A DNA stretch of 64,000 bases, taken from Oscillospiraceae bacterium. Lineage in GTDB: Bacteria; Bacillota; Clostridia; Oscillospirales; WRJC01. The stretch lies in contig WRHM01000001.1 of assembly GCA_009783265.1 (NCBI GenBank), forward strand, positions 620,001-684,000. The letters run 5' to 3'. The notes beneath the pieces are model-generated. The model did no database searches. It was not told where the DNA came from and saw nothing but the letters and a program-made list of their open reading frames with translations. The position numbers and the translations under genes are program-made. Of the stretch, positions 35,901-43,372 are shown one piece after another. How positions within the stretch are numbered: position 1 is the first letter of the stretch; each line of letters opens with the position of its first letter.

Positions 35901-38467
35901 TAGCTGTCGTCGCCTTTTCCGTCCAAATCAAGCTCGCCTTTCCAGTTTTTGACCGCCAGAGTGTGTATATTCCTGAAGTTGACCGAATTTATGGGCGCGG
36001 TAACATTCACAGCAGGAAAAGCTGTTCCGTTCACAGTCACGGCTTCCACCGTTCCGCCGTCAATAATCGCCCTGACCCGGTTGGTTGAAATAAGCTCTAC
36101 GGTTGTATAGGGCGTTATGTCAATTCTAAAACGGCTGCTTGTATGGACATATTTTAGTTCATACGTGCCGCGCGGCAGAATAAGCTGGTTTGACGCGCTC
36201 ATGACTCCCAACGCCACACCTGCCGGAAGCGTTCCCGTATAGTCGTCCGGATATTGCAGCTGCGTGCCGTCGGTCGATGTATATTTATATGTGCCGTATG
36301 TTCCGTAGGAATAATCTGTATAGACGTTTGTTCCGGTCATAGTGCCTGTATTCTGGGTTGAGCCTGTTTTTATGATTTCTCCGGCTTTAAACCATTCGTC
36401 GCCGCCGGACACGTACCTGTACCAGATTTCTAACGGTTCATAGCCTCTGTCCCATTTTTCTTTATCAGGCGCGGGGTTTGCGCCGTCGTAATTGGTTGAG
36501 GTAAGAGCGGTGAGTCTGCCGTTGTTGGGGTTTATCGTTTCGATGTACTCTGAATAAGTAACATAAGTCTTGCTTATCTGATAATCGTTTTTTGTCAGGA
36601 CTCTGTCGCCGATAAACTTCATACCATCGGTAACTTCAACAGTATAATCTCTTTTATAATAATTTCTGGGGTCGTGTCTTTCGATATTAGCATTGATCTG
36701 GTCTTCGTCGCACGTCAAAGAATAACCGTCAACCTCTGCGCGGATTCTGAAAGTGTACGGCTCGCTCAACGTCCTTAAAACAGGCACCGCGACAGGATTT
36801 GCGACGCTTCCTTCCGACAGATTGTTCAGTATGCTGTATAACGTCTGTATAGTATTGTTGGCGTAATTGTTCAAATCATATTGAAGCGTGCGGTAATTAA
36901 GCCCGCCGATAGAGTACAGAACGGGTATATATTTATACGGTTTCGTATCCGGGGATAAAATATGCGTATATTTCGGCTGATCGTTATAACGTCCCCTGCC
37001 GTGCGTGCTGTTTGTTGCTATGGCGGCAGCATCGTTATGAACTGTGCCGGTTGCGCCGAGCTGGCCCGCCGCCCACTTTGTGACGTTTGCCGGGTCGCTC
37101 CCTATGCCCTCGTCAGGTTTATCTTTCTCGTCTATTCCCTCAAGGGTCAGGGTTGCGTTTATTTTTGTATCGATATTATATCCGAATTTTGGATTATCAG
37201 GATCGATGCTCGTTTTATTGGGGTCGTTGTCGTCGCCTCTCGGGTATCTGACGAGAACCCAGCGGTAAGCATTATAAGGATAATCGCTTCGTATGTCATA
37301 CGACGTGGGAGTAACCAGATAATTTACGGCAGCGGATTTTTTGTCGGGCTTAATTGTCGCGTTGGAGCCGCTCATGGCAATAAATGTCTGAACATAATCC
37401 TGCCGCCAGCCTATGGTGCTGCTTAGCGTATTTACTCCGGTAACGCCCATTATTTCGCCGAGGCTTCCGGGCTCAAGTTCTATATCCATATTAACATTGT
37501 ATGGCTGCGTGCTTCTGTTGGGTCTGTACTGGTACCAAATTTCCCATATAAGATAATAATATTTTTCAGTTCCTATAAGTTCGGGCGTAACATATCTGTC
37601 GGCGCCCGTACCCTGTTCTTTTCCCAGATAGATTTCACCGACGTCAAGCCCGGAAAACAAAGAATCCGTAGGTTTCGCGCCCCAGCCCGGCTGCCAGCTT
37701 TCGTATTTTTGCCCATCTATATCTTCCCTGTACTGAGTTACGGTATATCTTACCGGAGGGGCGACAAAAGTATTGAGTTTAACTGTCAGCGGCGACGAGG
37801 TTTTAGAGTTTTCACTAACTAATTCGCCGCCGGGGTTTGGATTACCGCCCGGATTTAACGACGCTATTATTCTTATATCCTTGTTCGTGAATCCGTTTTT
37901 TATTTTATCCGGTATAAAATTATATAAAATATTCAAAACAACGGTATCGCCGCCGGAAAACATTTTCCAGTTTGTAAAGACATATTCGTTATTTTCCTCG
38001 TCGATTTTTTTAAGAGTAAGCCCGGACCCGTGCTGGTCGCCTACATTTTGTATAGAATGTTTGCCCATCGATTCGGCTTTATTTGTGCTGACGACTCTTG
38101 AACCGTCACGCGCATTAAATATGTATATCGGTACGCGGATTTCAATTTCCCCTACATTTGCGACCGTGCCCATAGGCGGGTTAAATACAATCTCCATTCC
38201 GACCCCGTAGGGGTATATATTTGTACCGGAAGGAGTAGTCTCTGAAGAGACGTTCGCATTTACAATCGGCGTAAGCTCAATATCACATCTTGAGTTTGTA
38301 ATTTGATTCGGCAGTAATCCCGATTTTGCTTCGGTAATTCCGGTCCATCCAACTACTAAATTGAATTCCGCAGCGGCAGAAACAAACATCGTATTCGGGA
38401 AAATTGGGAGCAATATTGCCATAATCAACAGCGATGTTATAACTAATCTGATCTTAAGTTTTTTCAT
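26933..38467 (-). CDS. Giant wall-anchored adhesin with pilin-isopeptide and InlB-type repeats, 3,844 aa
   Basis: This is a predicted surface fibre or adhesin. The signal peptide (1-32) is followed by a very large N-terminal region (to about 1,560) and a DUF11-like domain (about 1,570-1,700). Four FctA/Spy0128-type isopeptide pilin domains come next (about 1,705-2,260; for example LDINKVLTGRDMTEDSEFSF). A long array of InlB/Listeria-Bacteroides repeats (about 2,262-3,535) shows REGYTFKGWDKTFDNITEDL, three copies nearly identical. A Pro/Thr/Ser/Glu spacer and two AIPF-x-GWF-VDLxxGWWxIFDExG units precede NPRTGD, a membrane helix and a basic tail, which is a variant sortase signal. GAGG lies 8 nt before ATG. 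It is its own transcription unit. Confidence 0.88.
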   Translation of the reverse strand: MKKLKIRLVITSLLIMAILLPIFPNTMFVSAAAEFNLVVGWTGITEAKSGLLPNQITNSRCDIELTPIVNANVSSETTPSGTNIYPYGVGMEIVFNPPMGTVANVGEIEIRVPIYIFNARDGSRVVSTNKAESMGKHSIQNVGDQHGSGLTLKKIDEENNEYVFTNWKMFSGGDTVVLNILYNFIPDKIKNGFTNKDIRIIASLNPGGNPNPGGELVSENSKTSSPLTVKLNTFVAPPVRYTVTQYREDIDGQKYESWQPGWGAKPTDSLFSGLDVGEIYLGKEQGTGADRYVTPELIGTEKYYYLIWEIWYQYRPNRSTQPYNVNMDIELEPGSLGEIMGVTGVNTLSSTIGWRQDYVQTFIAMSGSNATIKPDKKSAAVNYLVTPTSYDIRSDYPYNAYRWVLVRYPRGDDNDPNKTSIDPDNPKFGYNIDTKINATLTLEGIDEKDKPDEGIGSDPANVTKWAAGQLGATGTVHNDAAAIATNSTHGRGRYNDQPKYTHILSPDTKPYKYIPVLYSIGGLNYRTLQYDLNNYANNTIQTLYSILNNLSEGSVANPVAVPVLRTLSEPYTFRIRAEVDGYSLTCDEDQINANIERHDPRNYYKRDYTVEVTDGMKFIGDRVLTKNDYQISKTYVTYSEYIETINPNNGRLTALTSTNYDGANPAPDKEKWDRGYEPLEIWYRYVSGGDEWFKAGEIIKTGSTQNTGTMTGTNVYTDYSYGTYGTYKYTSTDGTQLQYPDDYTGTLPAGVALGVMSASNQLILPRGTYELKYVHTSSRFRIDITPYTTVELISTNRVRAIIDGGTVEAVTVNGTAFPAVNVTAPINSVNFRNIHTLAVKNWKGELDLDGKGDDSYVNLATANTDSWPGSTGVTNPSATANTANSQNVIRNLSKEWYPETPDGNYTVLTNYRYITLNRTNAATTISKINTGGVRNGWSADQTVAEDGIAEVRSVHQSVVMYERIVFNPDLVPGKTREEKLADMADNKVFNILTQGTFFDLLPIGTYIEGPVEAFTYYVDPENYTSGTRAGRDQAYIDNRLPAEIDYYFVDNWQGSGRTMLIANVKAPEKHIVNGNPEQFTNYQIVSAPNGTTYIGPDGRLHNTENGNASYPERRIQRNDSGYEDIRSGFVLNYKLVATFATIFDRSNSKGDYQAFNAVAFRNKTPGTLGIGATGKLLASGGAVPAASTSTHLAWGYSANGAIASEDANGTATFSTVAPQTRSFFQHLEVEPTAAQDDNRGDTVYQISETVIHIPGMYDFGPKKLVKSQSDPDFVHEAETIPGGIYQYQLHFLAGPTKLYTEIKMFDVLESEPAGDKTVIIDGHPATNYDPGSQWKGRLLNIDTSFAESMGANPVLYYSTLPADEFVISEYKIILDPEGKPIPKKDEHGEPVLDGNDDPVYEKSPYEQLNEYYGDLTNEDVWSILPATKEGIAEIADTITAIAVDLSTGKDNNPFQVKKNESIYVVVNMLAPTKPDDAGDIPGYEKIIGEKLQSVNKYTYSTVEKDVYDPSNVNLFLPVARETFTTKVTMRNVSFGLGKSSFPPSGTNAKPQAVDKDPASGGNTIQYTLSAQNLDILPAANVTIFDELPEGVIFNTADIKFYQGSDASKAAALPSSIKVTRGTGEDSQKLTFVIGEIFAMQTVNIIIPVTVDPDIDFGKRLKNIAEVTSINGAGYSILSGQKLDEGVLEGNPDDGTTYHLVTPRISLNGKATLDGRHIRAGEFVFILKDEDGNEIARVKNDKDGNFIFPPLDFYNADTYTYTITEYHGGTDYPATPDDFGYLGTVPRANLPRDTPGTVDFDDKTYTVTIEVKDNGSGGLTTVVIINDGTSAQTDIIFDNQYSPDPVYMPLDINKVLTGRDMTEDSEFSFKITEKGTGNPVTVYDDSKAVLNTAGILESNLSGFTDFMLKFDKEGKYEYEVREVIPGSGKLDNVDYDDNVFTVTITVGKTSYNPNDGSNRLNSEQRKDGMLSFTKAAEITSINSITGINPTGVTDGISFTNVFTPAPVREQIAGKKVLAGGKLLEDEEFEFELWDVTDPSDHQLIESGVKNDEDGNIVFDWINYTAAKVGIYGKTFIYEVREMKPGEFNKNITYAAPVTVRVVINVDRKKGELSSSVAGVGENGFVITNVYEADAISVPIEVKKMIIGNESDILEEGEFVFTLIDETDDTDDGLWHFPVERRVPNRADGIIPFKNIQFTGTTDKPFKYRVIEESITKNPKIDYDPAVFHFTIAINQDPVTGKLTTANPDKPIEIEGGGPIVFNNIRKYDVTFKLNNETSANHVIKRTNFNTSLGHSTSYANPEGEDIMASDPSREHYEFLGWTTVPDIFKKVGDEYLPLDFDDKLTDDDIYYKDTDETYKILTSDKIFTADTIIGEDMTVYAQWGRIRYVIRYHPGSRPLWDPGPPELVDDTTGYDYRYECYFGGDTPYEWSDDPEEMPHPSIIERESIYGIWTFVGWDYNHDGIADKDSDFPKTVTGDATYYAIWEFKQYYTATYLPGTQGTWSDDYPVFPQDLYDDVNTKIELVRSNSGNIPAAHIHAGNALTDIKDLFAAVKAATGYTDITTIENPELKEKLEEIFSTISHHIDEAERTIADIFAEIEEVIYDLEEAKLAILALFDEKCDEDEEKYMFKRTVGVITPQPEDDNITGNTGYKFIGWKIENTDTDGPKEKIEAEHIRYEAQWDIIKYIVIFNGNGITLEDEEGEIYEPRIAHYGESLDGDNPFEDDGCGDRIPDSPVRPGYIFRGWSTKSGETTASDQDFDEITDVSDMGTKLSKDINGDFSVTVYAIWEAIEYTVKYLPGTQGAWTITDKDENEEYYLYQYTDLIYDNKTPTLTDSEITGNPGYRFTGWEPVFGGDYSEEHFYPPEFTPDPEADLNVANVRPKVLGSVNYIAQWEIIEYTVKFVDGYSDSDNGDDLIKTETVEYGSGAAAPEDDPEREGYTFKGWDKTFNYITGDLIVTALWEINQYTVEFVDENGTVYKTETVDHGSDATAPHDPEREGYTFKGWDKTFDNITEDLTVTATWEINQYIVIFVDGHSDDGYDLIKSEHVNHGNNAPAPEDPEREGYTFKGWDKTFDHITGDLTVTATWELNKYTVTYQSSIPGIFDDQTSTEDHGSSTPPFNGDLDYMLERSTAPGYIFTGWDKTIAPIVTEDVIYTALFEKIEYTVVYDPGANGKWDASDYTYDDLTYDDFNNPPDRPAGSYMPDTDDIDNKIDPHYHFIGWSVVLEDKVIRDIIYVALWERDENFVISYNPNGGNFDPQYHGLLYDGIPYYEDGPTPTPPDAENNAPTGKKFAGWEQKTEDGEPVLWPPEKDLTTIPVTGHTIYTAQWEWIPYTITYLPGGYGDWDDTDYIYTKTPAETLLHYGDPTPPFGSTTDSKDHGWLFDGWDIEWSGTVTGDATYTALWRERYKFTVTFVDGTGNTVDTQEVEEEGSATAPEDPEREGYTFTGWDVDFDNITGDLIVTALWEKNKYNVKFVDGYSDDGDDVIITDIIEYGDGATAPPNPTRPGYTFDGWDSGFDNITEDLTVTAKWRQNAVAPPLTPEPEIKPETNTDPTEPSGEETTEPTGSESNELSDLSDEDPKNPDDPVDPTQPTIETEADESLTGGEIPSNDSSTDPETPESTDKDASESSAYSTEPAGDPADIFDDPAETHFPGIPEEIEKKIQVHEDLHELMDHAIPFADGWFAVDLENGWWEIFDENGDMMGIFHTILPEGIEGYEYEYLEELFANAIPFGEGDWFGVDLGDGWWQIFDEYGKPLGFVLLADGIDITNLDMDFVLINLIRSNSDMTEYESAGTRLNENAEDFQRDNPRTGDIFYMIFGMFILAAGIVFAVKQTSNKKTI

Positions 38468-38614
38468 GATTTTTACCTCATTTATAAATAATACTTAAAA
38501 CGCAAATAATTCTATAGTCAAATCATGCGCGTAACGCGCAGAAGAATCGACGGATTTATTTTAACATAAAATTTTCTACAATGTTTAAATGTTTATTGGT
38601 ATTTTTCTACACAA

Positions 38615-38644
38615 ATTATATCATAATTAAATATTTTTTGTCAA
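38615..38644 (-). promoter_or_regulatory. Promoter of the giant adhesin gene
   Basis: On the minus strand, a perfect TTGACA (38644-38639), 18 bp and TATAAT (38620-38615) are present. The leader is about 140 nt and contains a GC-rich dyad (TGCGCG / CGCGCA, 38526-38540). Confidence 0.75.
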
Positions 38645-38793
38645 TACCACAATTCGACATAAAAAACAAGATATTTTAACGCGTTTAGAAACTGTCGGAA
38701 CATATTAAGAAGTCCCGATAGTTTTCATGTTTATATTCAGCCGGATTTTTTTTCTTGACATATCCGGTTAGGTGTGATAGAGTATGATTGTAG

Positions 38794-38820
38794 TGTAGGG
38801 GCGGATGGCGATTCGTCCGG
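38794..38820. repeat. Solo palindromic repeat end (TGTAGGGGCG family)
   Basis: TGTAGGGGCGGATGGCGATTCGTCCGG matches in pattern the repeat end found inside cimA at 58768. It lies directly upstream of the glycosyltransferase gene. Confidence 0.55.
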
Positions 38821-38849
38821 GAAACGGGGAAAACGGGAGGGAATTTAAA

Positions 38850-40838
38850 ATGGCAATATTGTTTTTTATATTTTTCAGCTGCTATTTTATATATTTCCGC
38901 CTTTTTTCTCTGGGCTTTGCCCATTTATTAATTAATATGCCGCGCACGTCCGTGATTATTATATTAGCGTTTGTCACTGCTGTGCTTATAAAATTTGCGC
39001 CGTTGTTATTTTTCAAAAAAAACGCAGTCTATGATTTTATCAAATCAATTTATTCGTCTGTTAATAAAAGCATAATAATATTTAGCGCAGTATTATCAGG
39101 GATTTGCGGGCCGAATCTTATTTTATTCGGGATAGACGGCATAGAAATAGCAGGATTTGCGGGTATTCTTGCGGCTTTAAGCGGAATATGCGTAAGTTTT
39201 ATCTTTTTTATTATATTATTTCAGAGCGTTTATAACTCACGGGATAAAATTATATCTTTCCTGAAAATTTTTATTGATCTGAAATTTATTGCTGTTATTG
39301 CCGCGGTTAATTTTATGGCTGTTTTATATATTATTTTATCAAAACAGGTTTATTTCTGGGACAACGCAGGTTATTGGCAGAGCGCGGCGTCTATATCCGG
39401 GATTATATTTAAAAATCCCGGAGTATTTTTTGACAATCTTGTCAAATCTGTTTTCAACAGCGATTATAATAATATCCCGGCGGTTATTCCTGCGGTTATA
39501 ATGGCGGTATTCGGCACGGGAAGATTGATTTTTATTCTTGCTATAATTAATTTTTATTTTGTCCCGTTTTTAGCGTTTATTTACATGACAACAAAAAAAT
39601 TCGCGGATTTTATAATTATAGCTTTATTTTTGCCGATGGCGTTTTATCTGACAATTATCGGGTTTTTAGATGTCGGCGGGATATTTTTGTCATTAATTAT
39701 TTTATATGTTTTTTTGTTCGGCAAAGAAAATTATAATCTTGATTTTATAAACGGGGTAATTTTATGCCTGCTTATATTATTCAGAAGATGGTATATTTTC
39801 TTCGCGGCGGCGTTTTTGATATGCGTGATTTTATACGCCGTTGTTTTATATAAGACAAAAATCAAAAAATCTGTTGTGACTTTACTGGGATTTTTATCGT
39901 CGTTTTTTGTTTTTTTTCAGGGATATTTCACAAAAAGATTAATGGCGAAAAATTACGCCGATATATATTCGGCGTATAAATTTTCGTTTGACACAGATAT
40001 AAAAATTTTCCTGAGATATTTCGGCATTGCTTTGATTTTAACTATAACTTTTTATATTATATATTGTGTTGTTAAACAAAAACAAAAAAAAGAAAAATTA
40101 ATTAATTTAATTTTTCTGTATGTATTTATTGTTTTGATGTTTGTCATGTTCACGCTGATACAAACCCACGGGCAGCAGCATCTTTTGTTATATGTCCCCG
40201 GATTCGCGCTGATCTTGTTTTGCATGACTCAGGATTTTAAAATAAAACGCGACAAAATAATTCTGGCGGCTGTTTCGGTTTTATGTACAGTAAGCATATT
40301 TTTGCCCAGAGTTCAGCCGCAGGCAATAAGCGAAATCAAAACATACGCCCCTTTGCCATCGTTTAGTGTTTACCCGATAGTCAGGAATGACGCTGACGAA
40401 CTTATGAGGCTTGATGAATATATAAAAACTCTCGACGGGAAAATTACAGTTCTGGCTTCGTCTTTTGTAATCAACGCGGATATTCTCGCAAAAGCAGAAG
40501 CGTCGCTCAACCCGTTAAAATCATTAAAACCTTCAGAAAATATTTTTACACTGCCCGCAGTTGACAAACGGGACGGGAGACCGTATAATATCGCCTATGC
40601 CGATTATATTATAACGGCTTCGCCCGTGCAGACGCATCTTGATCCTCAGGACCAGCAGGTCGTCGTTATTCCTGCGCTAATGTTAATGTCCGACACGCCT
40701 TTCTCTTCAGCTTTTGAAAAAACTGATATTATATTTAAACTCAAAGACGGAGTTGAAGTATATATTTACAGGCGTCTGCGCCCTAACACAGACGAAGAAA
40801 TGAACGAAGTATGGGAGAAAATAAATATAGGGGATTAA
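38850..40838 (+). CDS. Polytopic GT-C-type membrane glycosyltransferase, 662 aa (tentative)
   Basis: It has about twelve membrane helices in the first 480 residues and a soluble extracytoplasmic C-terminal domain (about 490-662). The first large external loop contains VYFWDNAGYWQSAA, with the acidic residue expected in GT-C enzymes, which transfer sugars from a lipid carrier outside the membrane. The start is ATG at 38850 with GGGAGG upstream. An earlier ATG (38805) lies in a palindromic repeat. The convergent neighbour is a GtrB-like lipid-phosphate glycosyltransferase, which would supply the lipid-linked donor. Acceptor unknown. Confidence 0.65.
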   Translation: MAILFFIFFSCYFIYFRLFSLGFAHLLINMPRTSVIIILAFVTAVLIKFAPLLFFKKNAVYDFIKSIYSSVNKSIIIFSAVLSGICGPNLILFGIDGIEIAGFAGILAALSGICVSFIFFIILFQSVYNSRDKIISFLKIFIDLKFIAVIAAVNFMAVLYIILSKQVYFWDNAGYWQSAASISGIIFKNPGVFFDNLVKSVFNSDYNNIPAVIPAVIMAVFGTGRLIFILAIINFYFVPFLAFIYMTTKKFADFIIIALFLPMAFYLTIIGFLDVGGIFLSLIILYVFLFGKENYNLDFINGVILCLLILFRRWYIFFAAAFLICVILYAVVLYKTKIKKSVVTLLGFLSSFFVFFQGYFTKRLMAKNYADIYSAYKFSFDTDIKIFLRYFGIALILTITFYIIYCVVKQKQKKEKLINLIFLYVFIVLMFVMFTLIQTHGQQHLLLYVPGFALILFCMTQDFKIKRDKIILAAVSVLCTVSIFLPRVQPQAISEIKTYAPLPSFSVYPIVRNDADELMRLDEYIKTLDGKITVLASSFVINADILAKAEASLNPLKSLKPSENIFTLPAVDKRDGRPYNIAYADYIITASPVQTHLDPQDQQVVVIPALMLMSDTPFSSAFEKTDIIFKLKDGVEVYIYRRLRPNTDEEMNEVWEKINIGD

Positions 40839-40884
40839 TATAATCGATAAAACAAATAGATTTATTGTGAAAGTTACGCTCACT

Positions 40885-40998
40885 TAAAAAAGCCCCCTTT
40901 TTGAAAGGGGGTGGCGCGAGCGAAGCGAGTGACGGGGGAATTGCAATCCCCCTGCGGCGTTCCGCCGCTTGTCCCCCTTTCAAAAAGGGGGCTTTCGG
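40885..40998. repeat. Palindromic miniature repeat between the two glycosyltransferases
   Basis: Terminal arms AAGCCCCCTTTTTGAAAGGGGG and TCCCCCTTTCAAAAAGGGGGC enclose GGCGCGAGCGAAGCGAGTGACGGG and further hairpins. Related copies are at 46268 and 62886. No coding potential. Confidence 0.8.
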
Positions 40999-41018
40999 CA
41001 AAAAATCTAATTATCGTG

Positions 41019-42026
41019 CTATTCATAATCGTCACTGATATTCACCGTAAAATCCACGATATAATTCGGCCTGCCTTTGACTTCGTCAAAGATTCTTGCT
41101 ATATACTCGCCGATTATACCGAGTGCAAGTAACTGAATCCCCCCGAAAAACATGATAACGCATATAATAGAAGCCCACCCTGCGGCGGTATTTCCGGCAA
41201 ATATCGAGACAAAGACATATATAAGAAGTAAGAGCGACGCGATAAGCGCGGTAGAGCCGAGCAGCGAAACTAATTTAAGCGGCTTGGCCGAAAACGCGAA
41301 TATCCCGTCAGTGGCAAGGCGTATCATTTTGAAAAATCCGTATTTAGTCTGGCCGGCGACACGCTTGTCCCTGTGATATTCGACAGAAGTTTGTTTAAAT
41401 CCCGTCCAGCATGTCATGCCGCGCAAAAATCTGTTATGCTCCGGCATTTTCAGGACAGTGTCGGCGACGCATCTGTCAATAAGCCTGAAATCCCCTGTAT
41501 CATGGGGGATTTTTACATCCGCGAGGCTATGCAGGAGTTTATAATAAATCTTCGCGGATAAAAGTTTAAATACAGATTCTCCCTTGCGCCTTATTCGTTT
41601 GCCGTAAATAATCTGATACCCTTCAAGCCATTTTTTCACAAGCTCCGGTATAACTTCGGGAGGGTCCTGCAAATCGGCGTCTATAAATATAACGGCGTCG
41701 CCTTTAGCATATTCAAGACCTGCCGAAAACGCGGCCTGCTGGCCGAAATTGCGCGAAAGGCTTATTATTTTAAGTCTATTGTCATTTTGGGCTATAGACT
41801 GTATTATAGACAGGGTATTATCGCGCGAGCCGTCGTTTACAAATATAATTTCAAATTCAATTTTAGTTTTAGTTTCAATTTCTGTTTTGTTTTCTTTATT
41901 TTTATTATCTTTATTATCCGGGGCAGAAACAGACATATCAGACAATACCTGCGTAAGACGTTCATAACACGCCTGAGCGCAATCCTGCTCGTTATATAAA
42001 GGCACTATGACTGTCAGCAACGCCAT
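41019..42026 (-). CDS. GtrB/DPM1-like polyprenyl-phosphate glycosyltransferase, GT2, 335 aa
   Basis: It transfers a sugar from a nucleotide donor to undecaprenyl phosphate at the inner membrane face. The GT2 fold is shown by VIVPLYNEQD, FVNDGSRDNT, the DADLQDPPE metal-binding acid cluster and RDKRVAGQTKYGFFKM. Two C-terminal membrane helices (about 235-260 and 270-300) are typical of the GtrB subgroup. Start ATG at 42026 has GGGAG 8 nt upstream; the frame is open 11 codons further. An unusual Asn/Lys/Glu-rich insert (about 35-58) lies between the first beta strands. It probably feeds the neighbouring GT-C enzyme. Confidence 0.88.
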   Translation of the reverse strand: MALLTVIVPLYNEQDCAQACYERLTQVLSDMSVSAPDNKDNKNKENKTEIETKTKIEFEIIFVNDGSRDNTLSIIQSIAQNDNRLKIISLSRNFGQQAAFSAGLEYAKGDAVIFIDADLQDPPEVIPELVKKWLEGYQIIYGKRIRRKGESVFKLLSAKIYYKLLHSLADVKIPHDTGDFRLIDRCVADTVLKMPEHNRFLRGMTCWTGFKQTSVEYHRDKRVAGQTKYGFFKMIRLATDGIFAFSAKPLKLVSLLGSTALIASLLLLIYVFVSIFAGNTAAGWASIICVIMFFGGIQLLALGIIGEYIARIFDEVKGRPNYIVDFTVNISDDYE

Positions 42027-42091
42027 TTTTAAATCTCCCGTGATTTTTAATATTTTCATGGTTAATTTCCAGACCTTTGGGTCGTGTCTTT

Positions 42092-42142
42092 TGTAGGGAA
42101 CGGCCTGTGACCGTTCTGCGGGCGAACACAGTTCGCCCCTAC
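42092..42142. repeat. TGTAGGG-family palindromic repeat, 51 bp
   Basis: Ends TGTAGGG and CCCCTACG flank two hairpins (GAACGG/CCGTTC and GGGCGAAC/GTTCGCCC). It lies between the GtrB-like gene and the stop of the peptidase gene. Confidence 0.7.
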
Positions 42143-42143
42143 G

Positions 42144-43328
42144 TCAGTTGCCCGGAGAAGCGCTTAAACACTCTGTTATTATATATTTCCCGTCGCTTTT
42201 TTTTGTTATGCCGGCATTAGTATTTTCATCGTTAAAATGCCACCATTCCGACTGTAAATTACTAAGCCCCGCGTTTGCGCAGTATTTCTGCAAGTTTTGC
42301 GCGGGTATGTTATCTTCTGCGTTTTTGAGCGTGGCTTTGACGCTTAATTCATGAATATTGCACGGCATAGTATATTCGACATACTTAAACTGCTTATATT
42401 TATATTTGCCCGTTACGGCATAATCTTCCTCAACTATTTTCGCAAGGCTTGTATCTATTGCGTAACCCATCTGGTGGTTGCCGACCCCGGACATTATAAA
42501 CCACTGTATGCCGTATGAACCGAAATTCTTTTGCTCATAAGGCAAATTTATAACTTCGTTATATACCTGCTGCTGGGTTTCATAGGGCCTGAATCCTTCG
42601 TATATCATAAGGCTGTCGCCGTTTTCCAGCGCGTTTAACTGCGCTTTATATATTGTTTCTGCCATAGCGTATAAAACAGGCACTATATATTCGTCCTTGC
42701 CGAGGCGTTCGTTATATGCTTTGCCGTCTTTTCTGGGTGAATACGCATATAACTGCTTCCCGGTAATATCCGGGATAATTTCTTCGTTTGCCCTGAACAC
42801 AGACCCGTATGCGTTTGTGTTATTATAAATTATCGACGGGATAACATCCGGAAGATTAATCATGCACAGATTATGGCGTACCCAGCCAACTATAACGCCG
42901 TTATCTGTTTCTGAGTTGACATAAATTCTCCACCATTGACCGTCCTCCTGCAAAATCCGGAACCCTTTTCCCGGCTCAAGATTTGCCAGAACGTTATAAT
43001 CATCGTCAAGCACGTCTATTCTGACAGACGCGTACCCCGTCGCGCCGCTTACCGGGAGTTCCAGTTTACCTGCATAAATCACAGCCTCGTCAGGCTGTAC
43101 GTTTATATTTCCTGTAGGGACGGCGTAACCGGGTCCTGTGTTATCTTCTGATGGCATATCATCTGAATCATCTGTTTCATCTGTTGCTTTCTCTGTTTTT
43201 TTAATACTTTCGTTTGTGGGGATTTTATCAAAAACCTGTTCTTTAAAACTCACAAAAACAATAAGTATAAGCAAAATAACCGAACATGCGACAAGCAGAT
43301 ATGTTATTCCTGAAACTACGCTTCTCAT
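42144..43328 (-). CDS. VanY/VanX-like M15 D-alanyl-D-alanine peptidase with SH3-like domain, 394 aa
   Basis: This is a membrane-anchored peptidoglycan peptidase. An N-terminal helix (about 10-30) and an acidic linker are followed by an SH3-like region (about 95-150: WWRIYVNSETDNGVIVGWVRH). The M15 domain (about 165-385) has EGFRPYETQQQVYNE, the zinc-binding NHQMGYAID and the C-terminal SEWWHF. These supply the His, Asp, Glu and His of the family. It trims stem peptides outside the cell. The stop codon abuts a palindromic repeat. The SD is weak. Confidence 0.85.
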   Translation of the reverse strand: MRSVVSGITYLLVACSVILLILIVFVSFKEQVFDKIPTNESIKKTEKATDETDDSDDMPSEDNTGPGYAVPTGNINVQPDEAVIYAGKLELPVSGATGYASVRIDVLDDDYNVLANLEPGKGFRILQEDGQWWRIYVNSETDNGVIVGWVRHNLCMINLPDVIPSIIYNNTNAYGSVFRANEEIIPDITGKQLYAYSPRKDGKAYNERLGKDEYIVPVLYAMAETIYKAQLNALENGDSLMIYEGFRPYETQQQVYNEVINLPYEQKNFGSYGIQWFIMSGVGNHQMGYAIDTSLAKIVEEDYAVTGKYKYKQFKYVEYTMPCNIHELSVKATLKNAEDNIPAQNLQKYCANAGLSNLQSEWWHFNDENTNAGITKKSDGKYIITECLSASPGN

Positions 43329-43372
43329 AATTATACTATTTACCTTTATATATTTTTTTCTTTTTATTTGAT

